Of a stretch of DNA of 41,535 nt, positions 1-11,040 are shown piece by piece; within the stretch, counting starts at the first letter, position 1, and the number at the start of each line of letters is the position of its first letter. Below the pieces are notes generated by a model, which saw nothing but the letters and a program-made list of their open reading frames with translations, searched no databases and had not been told where the DNA came from. Location of the stretch: contig BFEA01000615.1 in the NCBI GenBank assembly GCA_003427395.1, positions 201,646 to 243,180 on the forward strand. Direction: 5' to 3'. The translations under genes were made by a program, and so were the position numbers. The DNA comes from Chara braunii. Lineage: Eukaryota > Streptophyta > Charophyceae > Charales > Characeae.

Positions 1-31
1 GGGGGTCCGGGGGTGAAACCCCTACCCCGGC

Positions 32-1111
32 TTGGGCCCCGGGGATCCCCCGGTGACAACGCTGCTCACCGCTGCCGTTCAAGTCCAAAACCTTGAAGAT
101 CATACCACTCAGATCGCCGAAGTCTTCGCAAAATTGAGGATACTTCGAGAGGATCTGATTGATATGACCGGCAAGTACCACAACTTGATGATAGAGGTTG
201 CTGCGCTGCGACAAGCCCAAGTGGCCAATCCTCTTCCTCTACCCTCTGGTTCCGGAGCTGCGATTGTAACTAATTTTGCCCCTCTTATGGTATGTTCGTC
301 TACTTCTTCGTCTTCTTCTTTGAGTGTGATGGCAAACCCCTCGGGACCTGCAGCAGGTGCAGACTCCGTTGTTGCTATAACAAGCGACGAGGCAGAGAAT
401 CCTACAATTGTTGCAGCCCCAAGATCGGAACCAGCAGGTGCTAGTCCCAGCTACGTCGGTCCCTATGCGGATTGAAAGGCAGTGCAAATACCGTCTAAGT
501 ATGATGACAAAGAAGACTTTGAATCCTGGATCAGCTCCATGAGGGCATACTTTGAGGTTCTGGGGACTCGACCTGAGACCCTGTCCGTGATCATGGGAAT
601 GGATGACGAGCCTGTTGTAAGGGGTTTCCTAGAAGTCCAAGCTACGCGAGCTTGGGTTTCAAAAATAGAACTAACAAGGTGGCTTAAGACCACCCCAGTT
701 GCCTCTTTCGAAGAACTTCTTATCTCACAGTATATGGACCCACATGCTGCAGCAAGGGCAAGGAACCAACTTGACAAAATCAACCTCAACAAGATGTTTG
801 CCACCCCAGGATTAGAAATGACTGATCTCTCTTGCTTGGATGTAGTGAAAGGTACGGTTCCCACTAACTTTACCAATCGCCTAGGTAGTGACTTCATTGG
901 GTACATTGACTGGTTCGCTTTAATGAAGAACATAGTTAGCCTCGAGGCTATAGACCTCGTTTCCACAATAGGCAGCAAAAAGCCCATGGGCGGCAGGCGG
1001 ATCAGAGGCAGTGGCCGCTTTGCTGTGCATGACCTGTTGGAGGTTGAAGAGGAGGACTATGCAGATGACCCCATTCTTGGTGACGACCAAGAACAGAACA
1101 CTGATATATAG
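32..1111 (+). pseudogene. Element A: Gag (matrix/capsid part), decayed
   Basis: Gag region of a Ty3/gypsy retrotransposon, the structural protein that forms the virus-like particle. One reading frame runs through, broken by a single TGA at 473-475. The first part has a heptad-like helical stretch (about residues 18-60) and then a Ser/Pro/Ala-rich linker. After the stop the frame continues with a capsid-like block starting near 'IPSKYDDKEDFESWISSM'. The frame opens with TTG just after an upstream stop, so the true start is probably further left or was lost. It ends in TAG at 1109-1111, and the nucleocapsid part follows in the -1 frame. Family assignment rests on this block plus the downstream zinc knuckle and pol order. 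Confidence 0.7.
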
Positions 1112-1371
1112 CTTTTTCATCGTCAGCCCATGAGTCTGCCCATGCTAAGGGACCGAATCAGAATTCAGGGAAGAACTATGTCCAACTTCCCAAGGGAGTC
1201 AAAATCCCAGTGAAACCGGAGGACGCACCCACTAAGCCATGGGTTGACCTCCGGATCACTGAAAATGATTGGAGGGTTAGACTCAAGAAAGGGGTATGCC
1301 TGCATTGCCAGAAACCAAACCATAAGGTTCAAGAATGTTATAGGCTGCAGGGAAACCAGAACCGGGCATAG
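1105..1371 (+). pseudogene. Element A: Gag nucleocapsid part with CCHC zinc knuckle
   Basis: Open stretch in the -1 frame relative to the preceding Gag block, overlapping its stop. It encodes a basic region and one zinc knuckle of the form C-X2-C-X4-H-X4-C at 1297-1338 (reads CLHCQKPNHKVQEC), the RNA-binding motif of retroelement nucleocapsid. It stops at TAG 1369-1371. The -1 step could be a decay indel or a frameshift relation; I cannot tell from this single copy. Confidence 0.7.
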
Positions 1372-1571
1372 AGTTGACTTCAGCATCCTCTACTGCAAAG
1401 GAGACTGAATCCGATGCAAATCAGCAGTCCTCCCTTGAAGCCCAACCATCTGCTGATTCCAAGGCTGAAGAGTGTCATGCTCTGTATGTCGAGCCTTGGG
1501 AGGAGTCTGAGACGGTTGATTTCCACTACCACTTGGAGCATTAGGCTGAAATGAAACATTAGCATGCCCAA

Positions 1572-2116
1572 GGGACAGTGAAGTTGATCTTCTTCAAACT
1601 TCTCATTAACCACCGCTATCTCTGTGTCTTGATTGATTGTGGTGCAACTACTAACTTTATGTCACCACACTAGATACGCAAAGTGGGTTTGGGAATGAAG
1701 CAAGTGGCTTCGCAGAACCCTTGCCGGACCCAAGTAGGCAACAAGGAAGTTGTCTCCTCGAAGCATGTAGTCAAAGGTGTGCACACTACCTTTGACGAAA
1801 ACAAAACCGTCACCCACGCTTTGAACTTCTATGTCCTTGACAAGTGTCTCTTCGATGTTGTCCTTAGCTTGGGTTGGTTGCAGTCCCAATGCGAATGGAC
1901 CAAGTGGAAGGAGTCACTTTTCATGGTTAAAGATGCTCAAGAGAACGAGTTTTCCGTCCTCTTGGATAAGAAGCACGAGTCCTCAGTAAATTTTCTGAAT
2001 GCCATGCAGGTCTGCAAGAAATGGCGCAAGCACAAGGAGGATGAACAATTGTATGTTGCCGTTGTTCGCCCTACTCATGTGCCATCTACTTTTGTTGCTA
2101 GTACCAATACTACTTG
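1572..2116 (+). pseudogene. Element A: aspartic protease region, decayed
   Basis: Retropepsin-like segment that would cleave the Gag-Pol polyprotein. The active-site region reads LIDCGATTNF near 1629-1658, so the usual D-[ST]-G is D-C-G here. An in-frame TAG follows at about 1672. The second half (1683-2116) keeps the later protease motif FDVVLSLGWL, equivalent to the family's 'DVILGMDWL'. It lies in the expected place between Gag and RT. The stop and the altered active site argue it is not functional. Confidence 0.65.
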
Positions 2117-2186
2117 ATCTAGTGATTCTACTTTTAGCCCTTCTACTTCTTTACCTACCCCTAATCTAAATGATTCTACTTCGGAT

Positions 2187-3611
2187 TTGGTTGCATCCAT
2201 TCGCAACCTCCGACCTGATCTAAGTGATCCCTTTGCTGACCCTTCACCCCCACCGGTCCCAACAAACATCCAAAACCTACTTGATCGGTTCCCAGAAGAT
2301 CTGGTCGAACCACGTGGGGTTCCCACGCAATCGGCCCGACACACCATCGAGTTGGTCGAAGATGTTGTTATACCGAATGAGATCCGGCGAGTTGGAGGAA
2401 CTCCAACGACAAATTGATGAAATGATTGACAAGGGTTGGATCAAGCCTAGCGAGTCTGAATTTGGTGCCCCTGTTTGTTTGTCCCGAAGAAAGGAGGCAA
2501 GCTTTGTATGCGTATTGACTATCGCGGACTAAACCGCATCATAAGAAAGAATGCCTATCCATTGCCTCGCATAGATGACTTGCTTGATGTTGCAGGTGGG
2601 TGCAAGGTCTTTTCCAAAATCGACCTCAAGTCTGGCTATCACCAGAATGAAGTCGGTCCTGCGGACCAGCACAAGACTGCGTTCAGAACACGCGATGGGC
2701 TTTACGAGTTTACCGTAATGCCCTTCGGTCTCACGAACGCACCGACCAACTTTCAAAGCCTCATGGACAAGGTACTCCGCGAACAGATTGGCCGGTTCGT
2801 GCTAATATACCTTGATGATATACTAATCTTTAGAAAATCCATTGAGGAACACATAAAGCACCTTGAGGAAGTGTTCACCCTCGTCCAAAAGATGCAACTT
2901 TATCTCAACTTAGAGAAATCCGAGTTTGGGAGGGATAACGTCACCTGTCTTGGGCATTGATTGTTTGCTGCAGGCCTAGAGCCTGAGGCAACCAAGGTTG
3001 AGGTCATACGCAATTGGCCTCAAACCGCGAACATCCGTGAGTTGCGCTCTTTCCTTGGTTTCACGTCATACTATCGGAAGTTTGTACCCCGCTTCTCTAT
3101 TGTTGCTCGCTCGTTGTCTCGGTTAGCAAGTAAGAACGTTGCTTACGCTTGGGATACCACAAGCGAGGACGCCTTTCAAGCTTTGAAAGAAGCTATGGTA
3201 AGTTACCCTGTACTCCGCATTGCAGATTCCAAACTGGCATTCGTAGTTACTACGGATGCAAGCCAGTATGGAATTGGCGCAGTGCTGCAGCAAGATGACG
3301 ACGATGGCTTGCGGCCGCTCGAATACTACAGCAAACGCATGCCCAACGAAAAGGTAGTCACTTCCACCTACATGCGCGAGCTTTATGTTTTGAGTATGGC
3401 TTTGGACCATTGCAAGCACTATCTTTTGGGACGTCACTGCAAAGTGTCCTCAGATCATGAGATCTTGAAATGGATCAAGGACCAAACTACCCTGTCCCCT
3501 ACATTACTCCGCTGGTTCCATGAAATTGATATTTTCGACTTTGAGTTGAGACACAAAAAGGTTGTTACAATCGAGTTGCTGATGCATTGTCTCGCCACCC
3601 TGAGTACATGA
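2187..3611 (+). pseudogene. Element A: reverse transcriptase and RNase H, decayed
   Basis: Pol core of element A. RT motifs are readable in order: DKGWIKPSESEFGAPV (2426 on), VPKKGGKLCMRIDYR (2478 on), the SKIDLKSGYHQ block, MPFGLTNAPTNFQ, and the catalytic YLDD at 2808-2819. After an in-frame TGA at 2958-2960 the same frame continues through the RT connection into RNase H (TTDASQYGIGAVL about 3250; STYMRELYVLSMAL; SSDHEILKWIK). A frameshift separates the N-terminal RT block from VPKKGG, and another near 3568 precedes the last RNase H motif ADALSRH, which is found in the next frame. It converts element RNA into cDNA in the family; this copy cannot be translated through. Confidence 0.88.
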
Positions 3612-4316
3612 CTTGCCTTGTGAATTCCTACGACCTCCGGAAGAAGCCGAATGAGGAGATCGTAGAGCACACTACCAAGGATCCGGACGTTAGTCCCATC
3701 CTTGAGCAGCTGCGGGCTGACCTCAACGCTCAGCCTGATTTTCACGAGTATGGAGGACTGATTTTCCGTCGCTACGGGAATTACGACCGTTTGTGTGTGC
3801 CCAACCATGAGCCTCTCTGCACATACTTTCTGGACTTGGGTCATGGACGAAGTGGACACTTCGACATGTTAAAGATTTACGGAAACCTATTGAGACAGTT
3901 TGATTGGCCTGACATGAAGGGATCTGCTGAAACGTTTGTGGTTGAATATCAAATCTGTCAACGAATCAAACCATGTTGACAAAAGTTCATGGGGCTACTT
4001 ACACCCGTTCCCATTTCTCTAAATTTCTTAATCTGATTCCTTTGTCATCTCATGCTCCAACTGAATTGGTGATCCGTGAGTTCAAACAGAAGTACATTCT
4101 GCAATTCGGAACCCTGAAAACTCTCGTGAGTGATCAGGAACCTTGCTTCATCAATACGGAATGGAAAAACTTCACGACCTAACTCCCTGGCCTCAGGTTG
4201 TGCATGACATCTGACCGACACCCCGAAACCAACGGTTTGGTTGAGAAAATCAACCAGACGGTGTTCAAACTTCTCCACGCTTTAATCATTCCGGATCAGG
4301 AAACATGGGATAAGAG
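3575..4316 (+). pseudogene. Element A: integrase core, fragmented
   Basis: Remains of the integrase. The N-terminal zinc-finger part is visible as GHGRSGHFDMLK...DMKGSAETFVVEYQICQRIKPC, ending at TGA about 3978. The stretch that should carry the first catalytic Asp is missing: the text jumps to a late core segment from about 3982 (HGATYTRSHFSKFL...). The second Asp region (LVSDQEPCFI) and the Glu region (HPETNGLVEKINQ) are present but split by a stop at 4180-4182. Inserted cDNA joining would be its role in the family; here it is dead. Confidence 0.78.
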
Positions 4317-5101
4317 TTGTATTCCATCAAGGGGTTGTACAACAACTTCATCCATTCTGTCACTGGCATGGCACCAAACAGGCTGCATTACGGTTGGCAG
4401 ATTTGTAATCCACTCTCCTACCTATTTCTTGAGCAACCAACTGGTTTAACGCCCGACACGCCTGGCTTCAGGGTCAAGTACGATCGCTTTCTCAAAGTTG
4501 CTATTGCAACAATGACCAAGCGACAACACGCCATGATCCATCATGCCAACAAGAAGCGTCCTTCAGATATCGAAGTGGGAAGTTATGTCTGGGTCAAGAT
4601 GTTTGAATTTTTAGAAGAAGAGGGAGTTTCACGCAAACTTCTCCACTTTATTACGGTATGTGGGAAGTTATGGATGTGATTGCCGAAGATAGCTTTGGCC
4701 CTTCATACGTAGTTGTTGTGTCACCTCATCTGCACGCATGTCTCGTTTTTCATGCATCAAAACTGTATCTACACCGTAATGCTAAATCGTTCGATTACCG
4801 TGAAGACATGGTTCCTCGTGCAATCAATGGTGGACATGAGATAGACAGGATTAAACATCACGTAGGGAAGGGACGAAACAGACAGTACCAGGTACGTTTC
4901 ATGCATCACCCGTTGGATGATCTATACTGGATTTGCAAGCAGGAACTACTGCGCAACACACCCCCAGTTGTTAGAGCCTACGAGCGACAAATCGCCTCTA
5001 ATGATGCACCTAAAATCTCTGCCAAGCTCACTGTGACAGAGTATTCTCGAAATCTCTTTGCCTTGTTTGCCTACGATGCATTTGTCGGGGACTCTGAATG
5101 A
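4317..5101 (+). pseudogene. Element A: integrase C-terminus with chromodomain-like tail
   Basis: C-terminal part of Pol in two overlapping frames joined by a frameshift near 4660. The first carries the integrase C-terminal pattern (VGSYVWVKM). The second has FHASKLYLH and then a chromodomain-like fold pattern from about 4834 to 4990 (EIDRIKHHVG...YQVRFMHHPLDDLYWICKQEL). The canonical chromodomain 'W-K-G-Y' is F-M-H-H here. The polyprotein stop at 5099-5101 is followed by a PPT, as expected. Confidence 0.72.
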
Positions 5102-5130
5102 GTTACTCGCTCGAAGGGACCTCGCTCTCG

Positions 5131-5142
5131 AGGGGGGAGTAG
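5131..5142 (+). promoter_or_regulatory. Element A: polypurine tract
   Basis: AGGGGGGAGTAG directly precedes the TGTGATGACC start of the LTR. This is the expected position and composition of the plus-strand primer used in reverse transcription. Confidence 0.75.
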
Positions 5143-6371
5143 TGTGATGACCCGATCAAACATGGACTGAAAGACACAACATAGACTGAATGCCTTGTTG
5201 AGTTTCCCACATGCTACTAAGTTCTCTAAGTTTGTGTGTATGCACGCTTGTTGGACTGCATGTCTGTCTGAGTGTTGGTTGGCTTGAGAGTGTGTGTGGC
5301 CCGCAAGGGCACTTGTTCGTTCATTGGGTCCTCAGGGCCGGTACTTACCTGTAGTCGTGACATTGAGGGATTGCAGGGGGGGAAAACACTAAAGTAGCAG
5401 GTAGGCGGGTACCGCGCCCTGAAGAGGTAGATGTGCGGGTACTGGAGGCCGAGCAGAATAAGACAAAAGTTGCATTTTGAAGAGGCCCGGTAGTTGTAGG
5501 CTAGGTCTAGGAGGGTACCAGTCCAACCAGCTTGAGTCTAGGGCCTATACGGGCAATATCAGAGTCTGGAATGATGTTTCCCTCCGAAAGGGAGGAGGTA
5601 CCGGTTGCTTGGGAAGGTCAAGTGGCTTGGAAGTCACCGCCGAAGAGGCAAGCAGGCCGCTATATCTCCCGGTCGGGCGAAGAGCCCAGCCTCATTGTCG
5701 GTGTGCAAGTTTGGCAACACACTGGTTGGAGCGCTGGTTGGAGCAGCGCTAGCTTGGAGCACCGCTGCTAGGGAAGAAGCAACGACTCGGAGGAGGGAGA
5801 AGGACAGGAAGGGGGAGAAGCGCCAGAGGTACTTATCTGGCTATGGTGGCAGCCATCTTCATCACCTTGGTGGGAGCTGCAGCAGGAAGACCCCAGCGGG
5901 AGTAGAGCCACACCAAGAAGCTTCGAGGCAAAGTCAGGCATGGCGGCCTGAGTTGGAGCAGCCATAGCTGCTTTGGGTTGTCCTTTGGACATCAAGGTAA
6001 GGCCCAATAACTCGTCATAGCCTCGGCCTATGAGATTGAAGAATGAGGGAGGCGGTCATGGCTATGGTGGACCTCAAGTGATACCTGCAGTAGAAGAGGA
6101 ACTCGGACATGATTCTGGATCAGCCATTCAACATTGTACTATTTTTTCTTGTATGAATAAGAGAGGAGAAGTAAAGGAGGATGAGTGTTGGGCGAAGAGG
6201 AAGAGCTTTGTCATTTGTCTATGTTGGTGTACATCATCTTCTTCTGCTTTCTTTCTTCTTCTTTTTCGTCTACCCTCTCTCTCCTCTCAAGTTCATTCAT
6301 TTCTTTCTGCAATTGGACGACATTGTACCACCTGATGAATGTGTATCTTGAAATTGACCAGGATCATAACA
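5143..6371 (+). repeat. Element A: 3' LTR
   Basis: The LTR starts TGTGATGA just after the PPT. I place its end at 6371 because TCATAACA there is a 7-of-8 inverted match to the start, giving the TG...CA ends typical of LTRs. An AATAAG near 6156 could serve in polyadenylation. The 5' LTR lies outside the window, so the end cannot be confirmed by comparison. ORFs inside are not convincing. Confidence 0.6.
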
Positions 6372-6589
6372 GATCTTCCAATCCCTACTGCACCAGTCCC
6401 AACTAGCTGGCACATCCTCCTCCACCCTTTTCTCCCTTTTTGTTTCATTCTCTCTCCTTTTTCTCCCCTTTTTTCTCTTTTTTTCTTTTATTTCTGCTGT
6501 GAAGTGTCAAGCAACTGTGGATTATTTTTCTAGGCCACGGATCTTCATCTATGGCGAGATTCAGACCCAGCACTTCACCGTTACATCGC

Positions 6590-7740
6590 GGATTGCAGTA
6601 ATGAAGCCCCCACACTCATGGGGGCTCCATTTTGCCTCCGTTAGTCTCAATTTTGAGTCCCCTTTGCTCGATTTTCTCTTGGCAGCCTATTTTTTGCATT
6701 TAGCCTCTTGGGGTTGTATTTTATCATGCCTTGTTAGTCCGAGATATTTCGGACAGCTGGGCAGTCCTCCCATCACTATTTTCCTCTTCTTTTTACCCCC
6801 TAGCACCTTCTCCCTTGGCCCATTCAATTCTTGCACCAATAGTGACTAATATTTTTCACTCTCAGGATCTTGATATTGATGATGTCACTTGTTTTGCACG
6901 TTCATCCCTTGTGTGCGCCTGCAATTCTTATTGGGGCACTCAAGTCCCCGCCACTCACCTCGTACTAGTTCCGGTGGCACCGCCGGCGCATGTCCCAATT
7001 TTTAACTATTTTTGTTTGGGCCCATCTAGTCCCCGACGTCATTCCCGGTGACATCCCATTTTTATTTGGGACTCCCTAGTTCCCGACAGTCCCCATTTCT
7101 CCTTCTCATGTGGTCTTAAGTGTCTTGATTATTCCCGGCCGTGAGCTCCTCATCTCACGGTTGCCATTTACCATTTTCACTTGCCCCCTGCTTGAGACAC
7201 TACTTTATAGTGTTTTGGGCGTGTCAAGGCTCACTTTCTCTTGGCCTAGGTACCCCCATGTAGTCCGTTATTTCTCAGACTGCTATAGTGGGCATTTTCG
7301 TAGTCCTATTGCTCCACAACTTGCCCCAAGATGAAACAAAATAAAATGGTCAATTTCCAAGTGCATCTGAGTTCAATGTTGGCTCCGGATGTACCTAAAA
7401 CATGTGTTTTCCTCTCCTCATGCAATCCGTTGTATCTCGGTTGCATGAGGCCTTGATTTTTTTTTATGTTCTCTGCAAAATCTAAAAAAAATCAAGATAT
7501 TTAAGATATTTTGTAACCGACATATCCCTGGATGTATCCGATCACGGATGTACCTCCTAAGTGGTCATTTTTTATCGTTAGTGCCTTTTTTTATTTTTCC
7601 CTCCAATTCTGAGCAGTAGGGACCTGCTTGTCCTTACTGACGGCCAACTCACTCACTCCCTCTCACGTCTCTTGTCTTATTCTCCCTCCTTTTTTTCTCC
7701 TTTTTCTTTTCTTTTTCTTTCTTTTTCTAGCATGTCAAAT
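6590..7740. repeat. Pyrimidine-rich repeat, copy 1
   Basis: Non-coding, strongly C/T-rich on this strand. Blocks of it recur in the same order at 7751-8907 and 9260-11028. Examples are the 'CTTGATATTGATGATG' block (6880), a 'CCCCGAC...TTTATTTGGGACT' block (7030-7090), a short hairpin at 7139-7160, another at 7262-7282, and 'GGATGTACCTAAAACATGTGTTT' split around 7390. The limits are approximate. Nothing here resembles a gene; the ORFs are low-complexity Phe/Ser/Leu/Pro runs. The 6372-6589 stretch before it is similar T-rich sequence with no recognisable feature. Confidence 0.6.
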
Positions 7741-7750
7741 GTCAACTAGC

Positions 7751-8907
7751 TGTTGAGGCCGTTTATAGGTCCTTCCTCTTGGTTTTGGCCCTTCCTATGC
7801 CCAAGATGCAGTCCGTTATTTCTCGGACTGCAAATGTGTCTCCCCCATGCTCACGGGAGCCTCGTTTTGACTCTATTTCCTCCAAACGGTGACCCCTCCT
7901 CCGATTTTCTCCCGGAGGCCTATTTTTCATATGGAGGCTCTCTAGGCTCCGTTTTCTTTAAGGTGGCTGATCCAAGATATTTCGGATTGCTGCAATGCCT
8001 CTTCCCTCATGTTCCTTTGCTTTCCTTCCTCTTTTTGGTCCTCTCGTTTGCTTCCACTTGCATTAGTGGTGCTACTATTATTGGTCGTTAAGATCTTGAT
8101 CTTGACGACGCACTTTGCTTTGAATATTTATTTCTCATGGTCCTCCACAACTTTTCACCACTTGTCCTGCACCAGTCCCCGATACTTGTCCCCCCGGTGG
8201 TCCCGTTCGTACTTGTCCCAAAATGCCTTTTTTTTCACTTCGTCCCTTAAGGTCCCCGACACCTTTTCTTATGGTGTCCCGGTTTCTCTTGACGTTTCCC
8301 ACCCCATGGTGGCCCCATTTTCTTATCTCTTTCCATGTCTCAAGCGTGTCGGTTTTTCCAACCGCGAGATCTCTAATCTCGCGGCCCTTGCAAGCTGCTG
8401 TGGGGCGGCCCCCATGCTAGGATCTTCCTTTTCTAGCATCTTGTGGCCGTCAACGCTCTTTTTCTCATGGTCCCGGTGTCCCCTTGGAGTCCGCCGCGCC
8501 CCCATGGCTCGTTGGCCCTTCTCATGATGAATTCAGGTGGTCTCCTCGGCCACATGCTCCGTTTTCATGCGCCCGTGTTCCGACACTATTTTCTCGATGT
8601 CGTTGGTCCCCTTCATCCTGCGGTGCTCGACCCTGGGCATCATTTTTCCGGCGGTCCTTCTTCTTTCGAGAAGGAGGGCCGCCTTTATTTATCTATTGCG
8701 GTATTTTGCTGCTTGTCATTCTATTGGTCTATTTTTGGCCCGATGGTTCCGGCAGCCTCGAGCATCCTCTTGGGCGCTGACAACCATGTCTTAGCCCTCC
8801 ATCCTTCCTATTTCTCTTACCTCTTGGTTTCTCTATCGTGCACATTTTTGCCATATACCATCTCTCAAGGGTCGGGACTTGTTTCGGGACCCAGAGGTCC
8901 CAACAAC
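7751..8907. repeat. Pyrimidine-rich repeat, copy 2 (LTR-like ends)
   Basis: Second copy of the repeat. It shares the CAGTCCG/CGGACTG hairpin (7809-7830), the CCGCGAG/CTCGCGG hairpin (8362-8384) and the closing block GGGAC...GGTCCCAACAAC with the other copies. It begins near TGTTGAGG and ends near CCCAACA, so its ends form a short TGTTG/CAACA inverted repeat like an LTR. No PBS, PPT or coding partner is visible, so calling it a solo LTR is only a possibility. Confidence 0.5.
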
Positions 8908-8922
8908 GGGGCGGGGTGAAGT

Positions 8923-9006
8923 GGTGTTCAAATAGACCACAAGAAGTGTAGCGGTGTTCAAATAGAGCACGGGGGGTGACATGGTGTTCAAATAGGGTAC
9001 AAGGGA
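8923..9006. repeat. 30-bp tandem repeat, about 3 copies
   Basis: The phrase GGTGTTCAAATAG begins at 8923, 8953 and 8983, an exact 30-bp period, with the following bases partly diverged. It lies between copies 2 and 3 of the pyrimidine-rich repeat. Confidence 0.85.
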
Positions 9007-9058
9007 ACGAACTGTTACAAACACAGTCTTACCAGATACATATGACAAGTGGAAGTAT

Positions 9059-9258
9059 CCAAGAGTGAAGCAGAACATCACCAAGTGAGAGGCTTACAAA
9101 ACACAAGCGTGAAACTAGACAAAACACTTGGACATGAGCAGCGGAGCAACCAAGGGTGAAGCGGAACATCACCAAGTGAAGGATTGACAAAATGCATTAA
9201 CGAGACTGGACAAGACACTTGCACATGACTCGTGAAGCAACCAAGAGTGAAGCGGATC
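9059..9258. repeat. 91-bp tandem repeat, about 2.2 copies
   Basis: Units start with CCAAG[AG]GTGAAGC at 9059, 9150 and 9241, a 91-bp period. The two full units share AACATCACCAAGTGA, a middle GACAAAA block and ACACTTG[GC]ACATGA. The third is cut off after about 18 bp where pyrimidine-rich copy 3 starts. Non-coding. Confidence 0.85.
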
Positions 9259-9259
9259 A

Positions 9260-11028
9260 TGTTGTACGGGCAGTCTGTTATTTCTCGGACTGCAATTATG
9301 GCACCCCCCTTTGCTCCCATTTTCCCTTGGTAGCTTATTTCTTACACAGAGTCTCTCTAGGTTGGCTGGTCGAGATATCTGGGACTGTAATCTAGACCCT
9401 CCTACCTCATTTCGTTCCTCCTTCACCTCCGGAAATTCTCCTACTTGGTTCTACTAGTGTTTGCACTACTAGTGCTAATATTTTGAGTCACTAGATTTCG
9501 ATTTTGACGATGCATCTCTCTTTGGTTATTCATTCTTCATGCCGCTCCACAGTTCTTTTGGGACAATTCAAGTCCCCGACACTTGTTCCATACTAGTCCC
9601 CGACATTAGACCCGTCGGTGGTCCTACGGGTCCCGGTGCCAATTTGTGATTATTTTTATTTGAGCCCACGTGGTTCCTGACACCACTCCCCATGTCGTCC
9701 CAATTTTATTTGGGACTCGATAGTCCCCGACAGTCTCAATTTCCTCCTCTCGATATGTCCATATGGCCAAATATTTTTGGTTGCATGATCTTGATCTCGC
9801 AGTCACCACTCGCCGCCACAATTGGCTTTCATGCTTGAGACTCCTTTTTCGAATTTCGTGAGGGTGTCAAGGTTCATTTTCCCTTGGTCTTGACACCCCC
9901 TTGTGGTCCGTTAAATCTCGGAGTGCAATGGTGACCATTTTCCTAGTCCCATTGCCCCCACACTTGCCTCAAACTGAAACAAATGGAGCGGCACCCAATA
10001 TTGGTTGCGGATGTACTTGAAACATGTGTTTGCTTTACATTTTTGTGATACGTTGTATCACGACATACTTCCCGCTTGTTTTATCTTGATTTTCTCTCCG
10101 AAAATTGGAAAAAATCAAGGCATTTTGTAACCGTTTCATCCTTTTGCTCTAGGTGTCCGTTTTGGTCCGTTTTTTGTCCCAACTGCATCTAGACTTGATG
10201 CAGTCCTGTTCGAGGCACCTATACCTCTTTTGTGAAAGGGCAAGCTGGCCATGATGTGGTCGCTTGCCCTTTTTCCACTCCCACACTCCCCTACCTTTCC
10301 CGTTCTCCCTCTAGGCCCTTTTCTCCTCACCTTTGTTGACCGTTTTATTTCGGATCACACTAGAACCTCATTTTTCCGGTTCAGTATATCTGGGCGCTCC
10401 AAAACTAAAGCCCTTATAATCCGTTGCATCCCTTTTGAGTCCCTTCTCAATTTCAGGGCCTAGAAGCCTCGAAATTGAGACTCTCCTTCTCTTTTTCTAG
10501 CCTTTTTCATTTCGGCTCTCAAGGGCCACTTATTTTTCAGATTGCCTGTGCTTGGGCACTTGTTTAGGTGGCACCTACTAGTCCTTTTGCACCCCTCTTG
10601 CTTGGTTTCATGACCCTTAGGCTTTTCTCAAGCTGTATTTAGGTGGCCTTTTAGGCCACATGCTAGGACCTCATGTGTCGACACTAAGGCACTATTTTCC
10701 TTGGTGTTGTCGACCCCCTTTTTCCCGTAGTACTAACATCCGGGTATTATTTTCCTCACAGTCCTCCTCCTTCAAGGAGGGTCGCCTTAACTAATTTCTT
10801 GTAGCACTTTGCTATCCGCAACTTCATGGTCCAGTCCCGATTTTAAGGCTCTAACGGTCCCTAGTCCCATCTTGGGTCATTGGTATCGGCGGTCCCATTT
10901 TCGTCCTTCGTCTATTTTTTTCCTTCTCTCTTGCCTCCTCGTTGTGAATTCCTTTGTTATGCATATCTTAGCCACATATCATGACTCGAGTGTCGAGACT
11001 TGATTCAAGAACCAAAGGTCCCGACAAC
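9260..11028. repeat. Pyrimidine-rich repeat, copy 3
   Basis: Longest copy. It shares its early hairpin (9271-9292) and 'CTTGACGATG'-type block with copies 1 and 2, its middle (about 9880-10140, including GGATGTACTTGAAACATG) with copy 1, and its end (CCTTCAAGGAGGGTCGCC at 10771; ACCAAAGGTCCCGACAAC at 11010) with copy 2. No gene is visible over its 1.8 kb. Element E starts right at its end. Confidence 0.55.
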
Positions 11029-11040
11029 GTTAATGATTAC

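Larger units (their letters stand above)
1..6371 (+). mobile_element. Element A: Ty3/gypsy chromovirus, truncated by window edge
   Basis: Whole-element entry. From left to right it shows Gag, zinc knuckle, protease, RT, RNase H, integrase, chromodomain-like tail, PPT and 3' LTR, which is the Ty3/gypsy order. The 5' LTR and PBS are off the left side. Many stops, several frameshifts and a missing integrase segment mark it as old. Its proteins differ clearly from the B/C/D group, so it belongs to a different lineage. Confidence 0.85.

Noticed and set aside
1105-1371. A third case of -1 frameshifting in element A
   Set aside because: The step is -1, but no slippery heptamer is evident and A has many decay indels.
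5477-8919. Many open frames of 60-190 codons on both strands in the LTR of A and the pyrimidine-rich repeats
   Set aside because: Low-complexity Phe/Ser/Leu/Pro content, overlapping in several frames, not kept between repeat copies.
8923-9258. CRISPR array
   Set aside because: Units are directly adjacent tandem repeats with diverged ends, without constant repeats and unique spacers; the context is a plant-type genome.
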